Positions 26,443-37,715 of a DNA stretch of 64,000 nt are shown piece by piece. The stretch spans positions 220,551,982-220,615,981 of the forward strand of contig CP136063.1 of the NCBI GenBank assembly GCA_032622095.1, in the 5' to 3' direction. Position 1 is the first letter of the stretch; every line of letters begins with the position of its first letter. The position numbers and the translations under genes are program-made. Origin of the DNA: Siphonodentalium dalli (Eukaryota > Mollusca > Scaphopoda > Gadilida > Siphonodentaliidae). The notes beneath the pieces were generated by a model. That model was given only the letters and a program-made list of their open reading frames with translations, was not told where the DNA came from and ran no database searches.

Positions 26443-27491
26443 TTAAGGCAGTGTTGTGAATAGTTATGCTATTATAACTTAGTCACTATGACTAAGGCCA
26501 TATTTTGTCACTATGACTAAGACAAATTTTAGTTGCTGTGACTTAGACCAATCTTAATCACCACAGACTCACTCCATGCCCAACATTTCGTAATCATGTC
26601 TCAATAAGGTCCAGAATTCGGTTAGAACTTCCAACTCTTAAATGCAGTTGCGTTTAACAAGAACAATTGTGAACACTGTGGCATTTATTCAAGTAAACAG
26701 ATGATACTAGTATGGCTTGGTGCAACAACTGATTATGCAGTACTAAACGATTCCACATATTTTATCGGGGCATAGAATTTTCAAATATTCTTGCTGGGGA
26801 GAATCCCCTCCAGTCAGACCTCTACAATGTCTTATGGAAATGAATATATGTTCCAACATTATTGTATTCATTGTAAAGTTGACTGTAGTCATATATAGTG
26901 ACGTGTGGTAAGGTATGGGTTAGTAAAAATGACTCCAATTGCTTGTGACAAACCCTAAGCTGTAATAAAATTAGACACATTGTGTGCGTAATTCGGTGAA
27001 TCAATCTGATGAGTAAGCAAACTAGAGGTGGGCTGAGACCAATGATGGCAGTCGAGAAAATCTGCAAACAAAATTGCCCAATCAGCCTGTGTAAAATTTT
27101 AAAAAAAATTGACCGGAAAATGTAGGAATACAAGCTCCGACAAAGTTCAGCATTTGCGAAAATGTTCCAAGTCGAAAGAGGGGGATAACTCCACAAAAAA
27201 AGTCACGACGGACCTCATGATCACAGGTTCCTATGGCACCATAAAATATATGTGCCAAGTTTTACAAAAATTTACAGAAAAATGTAGGAATAAAAGCTCC
27301 GACAAAATTATGGATTTTGATTTTTTCGAGGTATTGAAATAGGTCGATAAAGACTTTTCTATGTCCCAGAAAGACAATTTGAAGTCAAGACAAAAATAAC
27401 AACTTTAAACAGTGTTTGGCTCCCAAACAAACAATAGCCATGCGCACGGTATGGAACTCAAAAGAGCATAGTACCAATGCATTCTCTTATA

Positions 27492-27704
27492 CAGTAATGC
27501 CCTAAGTAATCGACCTCTTAACCAAAGCAGAATTATGGGTAACTTTTCAGGATTTAATCGGAAATATGGCTTGTTGTCATTCATCGGAAAGCTCTCGCCG
27601 AGAGCTTTCCGATGAATGGCAACAAGCCATATTTCTGACTAAATCCTGAAAAGTTACCCATAATTCTGCTTTGGTTAAGAGGTCGATTACTTAGGGCATT
27701 ACTG
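27492..27704. mobile_element. 213-bp TA foldback MITE (unit 4)
   Basis: Same as the other copies. Confidence 0.85.
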
Positions 27705-28159
27705 TATACATGTATGTGAGTTGCCCATAGGGCGCCTCACACATATAAGAGGAGAATACATTGGCCACCAATGTGTTAGCCAGTGCATTCTCTTATATAT
27801 GAGAGGCTCCCTATTGAAGTGCTAAAATAGAAATAACACTATTTCTCAAATATAAATTTAATTTCATCAAACTATGAAACAAGTCGATCACATGACACAG
27901 ACTGATGAGTTCATGAAAATATGAATTGTGGTGGGAGAAATGAAATCTAGTTATAATAGAGTCCCTCTTCCTGGACGACAATTCCAATAACAGATTTTAT
28001 GAGAAAAATGTAACCATTTCTTTACTTATTGGATTCTCCCACTCAGTTATACAAGTATGCATTTGAATAGTCTATTATTCATGTGGAGGGGTGTCCAGAA
28101 TAAATAAGCAGAAGACAGATAATACAAGTACAGAATGAGTCATATTATTGGAGGGAAAT

Positions 28160-28207
28160 GTTCAGATAATAAGTTCAACAAACGACCCATGAACTTATTA
28201 TCAGAAC
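28160..28207. repeat. Hairpin with one mismatch (unit 4)
   Basis: The right arm has CAGAAC for CTGAAC, so one stem pair is lost. Confidence 0.75.
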
Positions 28208-28374
28208 ATGTCCTAAGGGAACTACTCGTCAATGAGTATTTACTAAAGAAAGAGGACTGAACTGAAGTATGTTGTATTCAACTAATAATAAGTTTACCAA
28301 ACATTAAACGAATCGAGTGTACCAGTTCACAAAACACAACTTCTGGACTGCAGATACTACAATTGTAGATATTC

Positions 28375-28874
28375 AAACCGGCCAAAAACGCCCAAATAAA
28401 GCTTCAACAGCCTAAAATATCTTCGTTCTGTCTCAATAACACCATACAAATATGGATATCATTGGAACCGGTTCATTGACCACATTGTGATGGTTACAGT
28501 TATGCCCTGTGCCAATGTATTCTCTTATATATGCGAGTCGACCATAGGTCGCCTCGCATATATAAGAGAATGCATTGGCCTAACAATTTTTTACAATTTT
28601 AATAATTTGTTTTTGTATTCTTTAACAATTTTATAATTTCACCCATACAGAGCACCCAGACAAACATGAGCAGACGACACTCTTCTATATATGCTTCTAT
28701 ATATGTGTGGGCTCCCTGCAGGGTAATGGATGTTTTTTATTTTATGTCCTAAAAATTGTAAGAAACATTTATTTAAAAATCATGATAAAAAATGGTTAGG
28801 CCAATGCATTCTCTTATATATGCGAGGCGACATATGGTCGACTCGCATATATAAGAGAATGGATTGGCACAGGG
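28375..28874. mobile_element. Rearranged 392-bp family MITE (unit 4)
   Basis: Same end-less copy as in unit 1. Confidence 0.75.
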
Positions 28875-29014
28875 TAAAAAAAAATCCCGACTTACGACTT
28901 GATTTGACATGGCGGGTCAGATATACCCTTTAAACGAACATGGCCCATTCGAGCTGACAAATATTGTCGACGTAATTTGGAAGGGGTACATGCGTAGATA
29001 TCTCTTCGGTTTCA

Positions 29015-29467
29015 AGGTTACACTGGTGTAAATGTTTTCCATAGGCCTCAGTGCTAACGTTTTAGCGTATAGTGTTGGCAATATAAATGTTGGGTCCAAA
29101 ATTTTCTTTAAATCTGAAAAATTGACATTTTGGGAAACTTTTTACACAAAAAAATCATGTCTGTCTAGCAGGGAATTCGCCTTTAAATCTTATGTTTTCG
29201 TAACTAGTGTCAGAACCGCATAAAAAAATACAGTCATATTTTAGACCACACCAAAAAATTCAAACTTCACTACAAAGGGTTAATTCCTTTGCCAATGGTT
29301 ATTTTACCTATGGGAAATCATAGGGAAGAGGTGTGATGATTTTTTTATGTGAAAAGCACACACGGCTATTGACCAATCAGGGCCCAGTGTCTATTTTATT
29401 CTCTCCTATATATTCCTCCCGCATCCGCTAGATGTCACTCGGAACCTTATTTACACCAGTGTAACCT
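29015..29467. mobile_element. 453-bp MITE (unit 5)
   Basis: Full length. Confidence 0.85.
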
Positions 29468-29469
29468 CA

Positions 29470-29700
29470 AGGAGATATCTCGTAGGAAATATTTCAAGCA
29501 GATATCTCGTAGTTGCGAGGAGATATCTCATAGGATCCAAGGATATATCTCCATAATACAAACAGATATCTCCTTGGATCCAAGGAGATATCTCCATAAT
29601 GGACCATATTCCAAGCAGATATCTGATAGGAATTGCAATTCCAAGGAGATATCTCCTCGAAACCGAGGAGATATCTCCGAATTACGAGGAGATATCTCCG
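29470..29700. repeat. GATATC palindrome array (unit 5)
   Basis: Unchanged. Confidence 0.85.
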
Positions 29701-30126
29701 AAAACGAATATTTGCAGGGATGGCGCCCCATACATGCGTGTATAAGATTGAAAAATGCACGAAATTTTGGTATACTGGTTTCATATGCTCTGATAAACAC
29801 TTGCCATGCTCAAAGCCATTTTCCAGCTGTTTTTCATTTTCCGCACATAAGTGAAACAAACGCTCTTTATTTCTACCATAATAATCGGGAATAGACTAAC
29901 ACGAAACGCTCTTTTCTGTTCCATGCCGTGCCATTTACTGTTGTTGATTTGGGTACTCAAACATCCTGTTCAAACTTGTATTTTGTATGACTTCAAGCGT
30001 CTTTCTGGGACATAATTATAATAATGATCGCAGAAAGGTAGTTCATGTATTTATTGAAATATTGCGATACCGGGGGAAAATTCAAAAGAGTATATTATTA
30101 GGTGTATTTTAAAACACTACGTGGCT

Positions 30127-30130
30127 TTAA
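30127..30130. other. Empty TTAA target site of the 392-bp MITE (unit 5)
   Basis: TACGTGGCT-TTAA-AGGTTCTCC with one TTAA, as in unit 4. Confidence 0.9.
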
Positions 30131-30420
30131 AGGTTCTCCACATGATATATGATGTGACACCATAACACTACTATTTAAAGGTTCTCCACATGATATATGA
30201 TGTGACACCATAACACTACTATTTAAAGGTTCTCCACATGATATATGATGTGACACCATAACACTACTATTTAAAGGTTCTCCACATGATATATGATGTG
30301 ACACCATAACACTACTATTTAAAGGTTCTCCACATGATATATGATGTGACACCATAACACTACTATTTAAAGGTTTTCCATATGATATATGATGTGACAT
30401 CATAGCACTATATACTATTT
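30129..30420. repeat. 48-bp satellite, six monomers (unit 5)
   Basis: Five 48-bp monomers and a final one of 52 bp (ACTATATACTATTT). The edges match those of the long arrays, so this is either a contracted array or the state before expansion. Confidence 0.95.
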
Positions 30421-30633
30421 ATTCCAGCAAATGATATCGAACCTGAGGCCATTCTATCACGGGCAAAAAATGTTGTTAGATCAGGTACGGTACGCCATTT
30501 TCATTAAATTTCCGGTGACAACAACGATCTAATATCGATAATATATAGAGACATAAGTAATTTGAGTCGAAGATGTATTCTGTAAACGCTCAGGTTAATA
30601 GGCTATCTTAAAATTTAATAATTTAAAAGTAAA

Positions 30634-31112
30634 AGGTACTCAATCCGATAAAACTCCTCTCAATTACTATTTCAATGGCTTCGGGGGTCAAAAATATTTG
30701 ATTCGAGTCGAGGAAGTCACCCATCAAAGCTCAGATTTGTTAGATATCGATTTTAGAAATCTATTATTTTTCATTATCGGGAATTCTTTCTGGCCCAGAA
30801 GACAGTCAAAATTTCGTTATTATTACCACTTGATTATAGAGTTATCCATCCTTGTCTGTTTGAATAGAGTTTTGGCATAAAATCTCGAGCAGGTTACCAA
30901 ATTGACGGCAGTTATTAGTACTCATCTCGAGCAATTAACAAATTTCAAAAATCAATATCTAATAACTCTGAGCTTTGTTTGATGGGTTCCTCGACTCGAA
31001 TCAAATATTTTTTACCCCCAAAGCCAAAGAAATAGTAATATAGGACCCTCTGATCGGATTGTTGTTGTTGGAATCTGTTGAGATGGGGACCCTCTTTACG
31101 GATTGAGTACCT
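30634..31112. mobile_element. Diverged copy of the AGGTACTC MITE in the unit 5 insertion
   Basis: The ends AGGTACTCAATCCG and CGGATTGAGTACCT face each other. The right flank is TTAA, while the left flank is TAAA. The two halves resemble each other in inverted sense (TTCGGGGGT..ATTCGAGTCGAGGAA against TTCCTCGACTCGAAT). It is only distantly similar to the unit copies and so was acquired separately. Confidence 0.75.
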
Positions 31113-31138
31113 TTAATAATTTGATATAAATTGAATTT

Positions 31139-31676
31139 ATGACTGGAGCCATAAAATGGCGTCAATTAAATTACGAATTTCCGTAATCAAACAAAGTAAT
31201 TGAGGGATACTGGATTGTTAAACCGATCGCACACACGATCGCTTAAAATATTATGATGATACGGGGAGAACACTCAAGCCACTCACTGACTAGCGACATT
31301 ACAAATGATTATACGGGACTAGTATGCCTATAATATAACTTTTATTTGATTCATTTGGTTGAAAACTGTACGAAAATTACTCGATAACGACAATTTGTAT
31401 TTTGCATTCCGGTAAATTTGTCATCCGTAACACTACTTCGTACTCAACAGACTTTCAAATAATGAAAAAATTGTTACCTTATTCTCCGATTCGGAGACTA
31501 TAGAAACCAACAACAACATTTGGCGTACAGTACCCCTTTAAGAGAAAAAAATGGTTAGTCAATATGACTATCTTAGGTTAGTCAAAGTTTAACAATCCAG
31601 TATCCCTCAATTACTTTGTTTGATTACGGAAATTCGTAATTTAATTGACGCCATTTTATGGCTCCTGTCATAATTT
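31139..31676. repeat. About 90-bp inverted repeat pair in unit 5
   Basis: About 31139-31222 and 31588-31676 are near-perfect reverse complements (GGAGCCATAAAATGGCGTC, GGGATACTGGATTGTTAAAC). The left arm lies outside, and the right arm inside, unit sequence. About 50 bp of unit sequence (TTAGTCAATATGAC..) is enclosed, so this is a rearrangement and not a simple insertion. Confidence 0.75.
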
Positions 31677-32037
31677 CAACATAATGACTAAAACATCTTC
31701 ACCGGAAAGATGAAAATGTACTTTGGTAGAACTTTTGTGAACGTAATACCAAGACTTAGCTGGATAATATATCAGAATCAGAGATCAAATTAAGGCCAAT
31801 TTTCCAATAAAATCACCCAAAAAAAAACACAGCTTCCAATACTACTTATAAGAGCTATAACAATAGTCTGCGGTGTATAGGTTTGTTTGGTCGGTTCATT
31901 TTCAGGATACATGTTGTGTCTATGAAATTATAATCTTTCTCCAAATAAGGTAATCTTGGAGTGGGGGTCACAGTTATGTTCTGATACACTGTATGCCAGT
32001 ATCTCCTCCCATCACATTCGTTCAATTGTAAGTTTAA

Positions 32038-32476
32038 AGGTACTCAATCCGATTAAACACCCATAAACTACTATTTCTTTGGCTTCGGGGGTAAAAAATA
32101 TTTTATTCAAGTCGAGGAACCTACCCATCAAAGCTCTGAGCGATCAGGTATCGATTTTTGAAGTTTGTTATTTCAATTGTTTGCGGCCCAGAAACACGCC
32201 GTCAAAAAGATGGTCTCGATCAAAATTGCGGATGAAGATGGATAACTTTAAAAACAAGTGGTAATACGGCCAAATTTCGTGAATACTCAAGTGATAATAC
32301 GGCCATATTTCGTTGAACAAAATGTTGATAAATAACACGTTTTGGGAAATAGTTGACAGTGGTTAGGATTATTTTGTTGCAATTAATCGATTCTGATAAC
32401 TAAAGCGTATTTTGAAGAAATGTTGTTGTTGTTGTATCTTGATGATATGGGGACCCTCTGGACGGATTGAGTACCT
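32038..32476. mobile_element. AGGTACTC MITE (unit 5), 439 bp
   Basis: TTAA at both ends; slightly shortened. Confidence 0.8.
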
Positions 32477-33527
32477 TTAAGTGTTACAGTGTTGTGAATA
32501 GTTATGCTATTATAACTTAGTCACTATGACTAAGGCCATGTTTTGTCACTATGACTAAGACAAATTTTAGTTGTGACTTAGACCAATCTTAATCACCACA
32601 GACTCACTCCATGCCCAACATTTCGTAATCATGTCTCAATAAGGTCCAGAATTCGGTTAGAACTTCCAACTTTTAAATGCAGTTGCGTTTAACAAGAACA
32701 ATTGTGAACACTGTGGCATTTATTCAAGTAAACAGATGATACTAGTATGGCTTGGTGCAACAACTGATTATGCAGTACTAAACGATTCCACATATTTTAT
32801 CGGGGCATAGAATTTTCAAATATTCTTGGTGGGGAGAATCCACTCCAGTCAGGACCTCTACAATGTCTTATGGAAATGAATATATGTTCCAACATTATTG
32901 TATTCATTGTAAAGTTGACTGTAGTCATATATAGTGACGTGTGGTAAGGTATGGGTCAGTAAAAATGACTCCAATTGCTTGAGACTAACCCTAAGCTGCA
33001 ATAAAATTAGACACATTGTGTGCGTAATTCGGTGAATCAATCTGATGAGTAAGCAAACTAGAGGTGGGCTGAGACCAATGATGGCAGTCGAGAAAATCTG
33101 CAAACAAAATTGCCCAATCAGCCTGTGTAAAATTAAAAAAAAAATTGACTGGAAAATGTAGGAATACAAGCTCTGACAAAGTTCAGCATTTGCGAAAATG
33201 TTCCAAGTCGAAAGAGGGAGATAACTCCACAAAAAAAGTCACGACGGACCTCATGATCACAGGTTCCTATGGTACCATAAAATATATGTGCCAAGTTTTA
33301 AAAAAATTTACAGAAAAATGTAGGAATAAAAGCTCCGACAAAATTATGGATTTTGATTTTTTCGAGGTATTGAAATAGGTCGATAAAGACTTTTCTATGT
33401 CCCAGAAAGACAATTTGAAGTCAAGACAAAAATAACAACTTTAAACAGTGTTTGGGTCCCAAACAAACAATAGCCATGCGCACGGTATGGAACACAAAAG
33501 AGCATAGTGCCAATGCATTCTCTTATA

Positions 33528-33740
33528 CAGTAATGCCCTAAGTAATCGACCTCTTAACAAAAGCAGAATTATGGGTAACTTTTCAGGATTTAATCGGAAA
33601 TATGGCTTGTTGTCATTCATTGGAAAGCTCTCGCCGAGAGCTTTCCGATGAATGGCAACAAGCCATATTTCTGACTAAATCCTGAAAAGTTACCCATAAT
33701 TCTGCTTTGGTTAAGAGGTCGATTACTTAGGGCATTACTG
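33528..33740. mobile_element. 213-bp TA foldback MITE (unit 5)
   Basis: Full length with single-base changes in the arms (CATTGGAAAG for CATCGGAAAG). Confidence 0.85.
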
Positions 33741-34199
33741 TATACATGTATGCGAGTTGCCCATAGGGCGCCTCACACATATAAGAGGAGAATACATTGG
33801 CCACCAATGTGTTAGCCAGTGCATTCTCTTATATATGAGAGGCTCCCTATTGAAGTGCTAAAATAGAAATAACACTATTTCTCAAATATAAATTTAATTT
33901 CATCAAACTATGAAACAAGTCGATCACATGACACAGACTGATGAGTTCATGAAAATATGAATTGTGGTGGGAGAAATGAAATCTAGTTATAATAGAGTCC
34001 CTCTTCCTGGACGACAATTCCAATAACAGATTTTATGAGAAAAATGTAACCATTTCTTTACTTATTGGATTCTCCCACTCAGTTATACAAGTAGGTATGC
34101 ATTTGAATAGTCTATTATTCATGTGGAGGGGTGTCCAGAATAAATAAGCAGACGACAGATAATACAAGTACAGAATGAGTCATATTATTGGAGGGAAAT

Positions 34200-34247
34200 G
34201 TTCAGATAATAAGTTCAACAAACGACCCATGAACTTATTATCTGAAC
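34200..34247. repeat. 18-bp stem hairpin (unit 5)
   Basis: Perfect stem. Confidence 0.8.
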
Positions 34248-34414
34248 ATGTCCTAAGGGAACTACTCGTCAATGAGTATTTACTAAAGAAAGACGACTGA
34301 ACTGAAGTATGTTGTATTCAACTAATAATAAGTTTACCAAACATTAAACGAATCGAGTGTACCAGTTCACAAAACACAACTTCTGGACTGCAGATACTAT
34401 AATTGTAGATATTC

Positions 34415-34857
34415 AAACCGGCCAAAAACGCCCAAATAAAGCTTCAACAGCCTAAAATATCTTCGTTCTGTCTCAATAACACCATACAAATATGGATATC
34501 ATTGGAACCGGTTCATTGACCACATTGTGATGGTTACAGTTATGCCCTGTGCCAATGCATTCTCTTATATATGCGAGTCGACCATAGGTCGCCTCGCATA
34601 TATAAGAGAATGCATTGGCCTAACAAAATTCTTTTTTAACACTTTTTACCATTTTTTCTTACATTCTTTAACAATTTTATAATTTTTTCTTACATTTTTA
34701 AACAATTTTTATAATATTTTTCTACATTCTTTGACAATTTTATCATTTTTAATACGTGTTAAGCCAATGCATTCTCTTATATATGCGAGGCGACCTATGG
34801 TCGACTCGCATATATAAGAGAATGCATTGGCACAGGGCCGTTCTGTTGGGTAAAGGG
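34415..34857. mobile_element. 392-bp family MITE with one intact end; array breakpoint inside
   Basis: The left part equals the rearranged copies of units 1-4. Past the first palindrome module (ends about 34620) the spacer is the canonical AT-rich one, followed by the second module and an intact GGGTAAAGGG end with TTAA at 34858-34861. Homology to the tandem unit stops in this element, so the array edge lies in a MITE. Confidence 0.8.
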
Positions 34858-34861
34858 TTAA

Positions 34862-35347
34862 TCATAATATGTGAGAATCCATTTAGTAAAAAGAGTTCAA
34901 ATGAGAGATTTTCGATTTAAGGCTAACTTAATTTTCGATTCTCAAGATCACATTATATACAACACATTCCATGTTATATACCATTTGAAAGAGGAAGCTC
35001 CAATCATTGTATTATCAACTTATCCTGTCGAATAAACTGTGAACATATTGCTTTTGTCGAATTACCAATGTGAGTAATGTGCTTAATTTTGACCTGCACT
35101 GTACTGCCAGTCTATTATTTTCAATGGAAGCAGCTGATGGAAGGGGAATAACTCCATGTCTTGGTTTTGAATTTTGATGCGTTCTGGATAAATAAAGGGG
35201 GAGGTCTTGGGGTGAAACTGAGAATCTCTATCACTTGGTGGACAACTGTTCTGTATCCTGGGGGAATCTATATATTTGGTTTTGTTTCATGCCAGCAATA
35301 GTCAATAACACTGAATCTGTGAAGAAATAATCACGGACTTAAAGATC
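34862..35347. other. No feature recognised
   Basis: AT-rich single-copy-looking DNA with no open frame of interest. Confidence 0.5.
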
Positions 35348-35355
35348 AAGTGGGC

Positions 35356-35793
35356 CAAGCCTGCAAATAGCGTGCCTGTCATTTGCAGAATGAGGTCCCC
35401 AGAGGGTGAATTTAGTGATGCTATCCCGCACAGCAAGCTAGCATCACCAAATTCACCCTCTAGATACCTCATTCTGCTTAGGCCTCATCTTCTGGGAAGT
35501 ATCTACAGTATCAAATTAACATTGTTTTTAGTTTTCCCTTCTGGGAAGTTTCTATATCCCCTAATTTGCAGCAGATAAATGCATAATCGAGGTGCCCAAT
35601 GGGTGAACATCACTAACTTCAACTAGGGAACTTCAATCTGATTCTAGATCTACCATAGCAGTTGAGGGCCTAAGCAGAATGAGGTCCCCAGAGGGTGAAT
35701 TTGGTGATGCTAGCCCGCTATGCGGGATAGCATCACTAAATTCACCCTCTGGGGACCTCATTCTGAAAATGAGACACGCTATTTGCAGGCTTG
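35356..35793. mobile_element. 438-bp hAT-like MITE with 8-bp duplication AAGTGGGC
   Basis: The ends CAAGCCTGCAAATAGCGTG and its complement match over 19 bp. Direct repeats AAGTGGGC flank it (35348-35355 and 35794-35801), as expected for hAT-type transposition. Next to each end is a fold of GAATGAGGTCCCCAGAGGG with its complement. This is the best preserved member of a family seen again at 41613, 44215, 46906 and 48884. Confidence 0.9.
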
Positions 35794-35801
35794 AAGTGGG
35801 C

Positions 35802-36346
35802 CTTTTAAGGCATTGAAAGCCACAAACGGTTCACTGTCAGATATTATAGTAAATAGCAACTGGCAATCCCACACGAAAATTAATGAAAGAAAAACTAGAT
35901 TTATATTTATATTAGTGACACGCTTCTGCATATTAAATGGTGGAGTCCCAACAGTGCAGGGAAGAGGGACACAATATTTAGAAGAACCCAAGGTCATCAT
36001 AGTGGGTAAATGTGCAACAAATAGAAAAGTCTGTACTGTTTAATATAGTGATTTGTCAACAAACATTGCTAAACTTGTAGCAAGTTCAAATAATTTAGTC
36101 TGAATATGATTTTCAGAATATTGTTCAATGCTTCGACCTTTTCCAATGTTTATCATCAAGTTTAATATATATTAAACTTTGGAATCTTAATGGATGGCAG
36201 GAATTCAATAACACCTTTACAGACTCATTCGTGGATAATACACACAAGCATTCGGCCTTCTGTAAAGCCTTTATCAAGTGAAATGACAACGGATGAAACA
36301 TGTTAGAAGTTGTTTGATCTGTTGTCATTTCACTTAGACAATAACA
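35802..36346. other. No gene; one hairpin
   Basis: AAGTGAAATGACAAC at about 36279-36293 pairs with GTTGTCATTTCACTT at about 36321-36336. A smaller palindrome (AAGTTTAATATATATTAAACTT) is at about 36158. Otherwise nothing. Confidence 0.5.
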
Positions 36347-36350
36347 TTAA

Positions 36351-36581
36351 CCCTTTGAGTGCCAGGTCGATTTTTGTATCAACCCATATACCCTGTGCCA
36401 ATGCATTCTCTTATATATGCGAGTCGACCATAGGTCGCCTCTCATATATAAGAGAATGCATTGGCCTAACAATTTTTTTTTTAACAATTTTTTACCATTT
36501 TAATAATTTATTCTTATATTCTTTAACATACTTATTTTGTAGGTTTAGGGCCGATGAGATCGATCCCTGGCACTCAAAGGG
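36351..36581. mobile_element. 231-bp TTAA MITE with CCCTTTGAGTGCCAGG ends
   Basis: The left end CCCTTTGAGTGCCAGG is matched by CCTGGCACTCAAAGGG. TTAA lies at 36347-36350 and 36582-36585. It is a different family from the 392-bp MITE by its ends, yet its core is the same 69-bp palindrome module (about 36399-36466). Confidence 0.88.
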
Positions 36582-36585
36582 TTAA

Positions 36586-36976
36586 CCCTTTACCCAACAA
36601 AACGGCCAAAACCGGCCAAATAAAGCTTCAACAGCCTAAAATATCTTCGGTCTGTCTCAATAGAACCATACAAATATGGATATCATTGGAACCGGCTCCT
36701 TGACCACATTGTGATGGTTACAGTTATGCCCTGTGCCAATGCATTCTCTTATATATGCGAGTCGACCATAGGTCGCCTCGCATATATAAGAGAATGCATT
36801 GGCCTAAACAAATCTTTTTTTAACACTTTTTACCATTTTTTCTTACATTCTTTAACAATTTTATAATTTTTAATGTGTTAAGCCAATGCATTCTCTTATA
36901 TATGCGAGGCGACCTATGGTCGACTCGCATATATAAGAGAATTCATTGGCACAGGGCCCTTCTGTTGGGTAAAGGG
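36586..36976. mobile_element. 391-bp TTAA foldback MITE, reverse orientation
   Basis: Full copy of the 392-bp family. It shares its left TTAA (36582-36585) with the element before it; the right TTAA is at 36977-36980. Confidence 0.9.
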
Positions 36977-36980
36977 TTAA

Positions 36981-37355
36981 GGCATTCAGATGGCTGTGAT
37001 GCGTTCGTTATGGTGTATCTGTTAACAAATGCTACGGAGAGATGGTGTATCCATTAACGAACAGTACAGAGAGATTCTATCAACATAACATAACGCATAC
37101 CTTATATGGCGTAAGTCGTAATGTTTTTTGTTTTCAATTGATAACAGATGACGGCTGTCTTAGAAGCGAAAGAAATCAACTTGTATTTATGTCAATCAAG
37201 TGTTTTGTTGGGATTTGACATTAGCATTGAATTAATTATTACAGCCAATATTGAACTTATGAGCTGCAATTATTAATTGGAAGCTCTGCATTATAACGCA
37301 ATGTAAACACCCATGTGAGTGGTTTAATGCAGACAATGTATCATGTCAACTAATC
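36981..37355. other. No feature recognised
   Basis: Two near-repeats (GGTGTATCTGTTAACAAATG and GGTGTATCCATTAACGAACA) and nothing else. Confidence 0.45.
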
Positions 37356-37644
37356 ATATGGACCAGGGTCCGCGCTGGACAAAAATTTATATTTGCCAAG
37401 TGAAAATATTTTGTGCCAAAATATTTTATCATTTGCCAAATGCTATCCCTAATAGTATCATTTTCTGCAACCTTAAAGGAATAGGGTGCTGAAAAAACAA
37501 TAAGATTTTCTTTCAATATACCGATAATATATATACATAATGTCCATTGGGCGCAAATAATCTAATATTCGGCCGCCATTCGCTATTTTTATAACGATTA
37601 TAAAAAATTCCGAAGTTAGCCAAAGATTTTGTTGTAGACGAAGT

Positions 37645-37715
37645 CACGTGATCATCGGTCCGATCACGTGATTGTCACATGTAAACAGAAGCATAGCACG
37701 TGATCGATCACGTGG
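37645..37715. promoter_or_regulatory. Cluster of four CACGTG motifs
   Basis: CACGTG occurs four times in about 70 bp. The first two lie in a fold (TCACGTGATCATCGGTCCGATCACGTGA region), and the last two flank ATCGAT. CACGTG is the E-box bound by bHLH factors. A role as promoter of the transposon is only a guess. Confidence 0.4.

Larger units (their letters stand above)
22156..29009. repeat. Tandem 7.3-kb unit, copy 4 (6854 bp)
   Basis: The length loss relative to copy 3 (659 bp) is explained by absence of the 392-bp MITE plus one TTAA (396), five fewer monomers (240) and lack of the 26-bp duplication. Confidence 0.95.
29010..34626. repeat. Tandem unit, copy 5: diverged right edge of the array
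   Basis: It matches the other units up to the middle of the last foldback MITE (about 34626) and then departs. It has more substitutions and indels than copies 1-4, only six satellite monomers, and two insertions (about 30487-31540 and 31588-31676). Edge copies of tandem arrays are often older because they are homogenised less. Confidence 0.9.
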
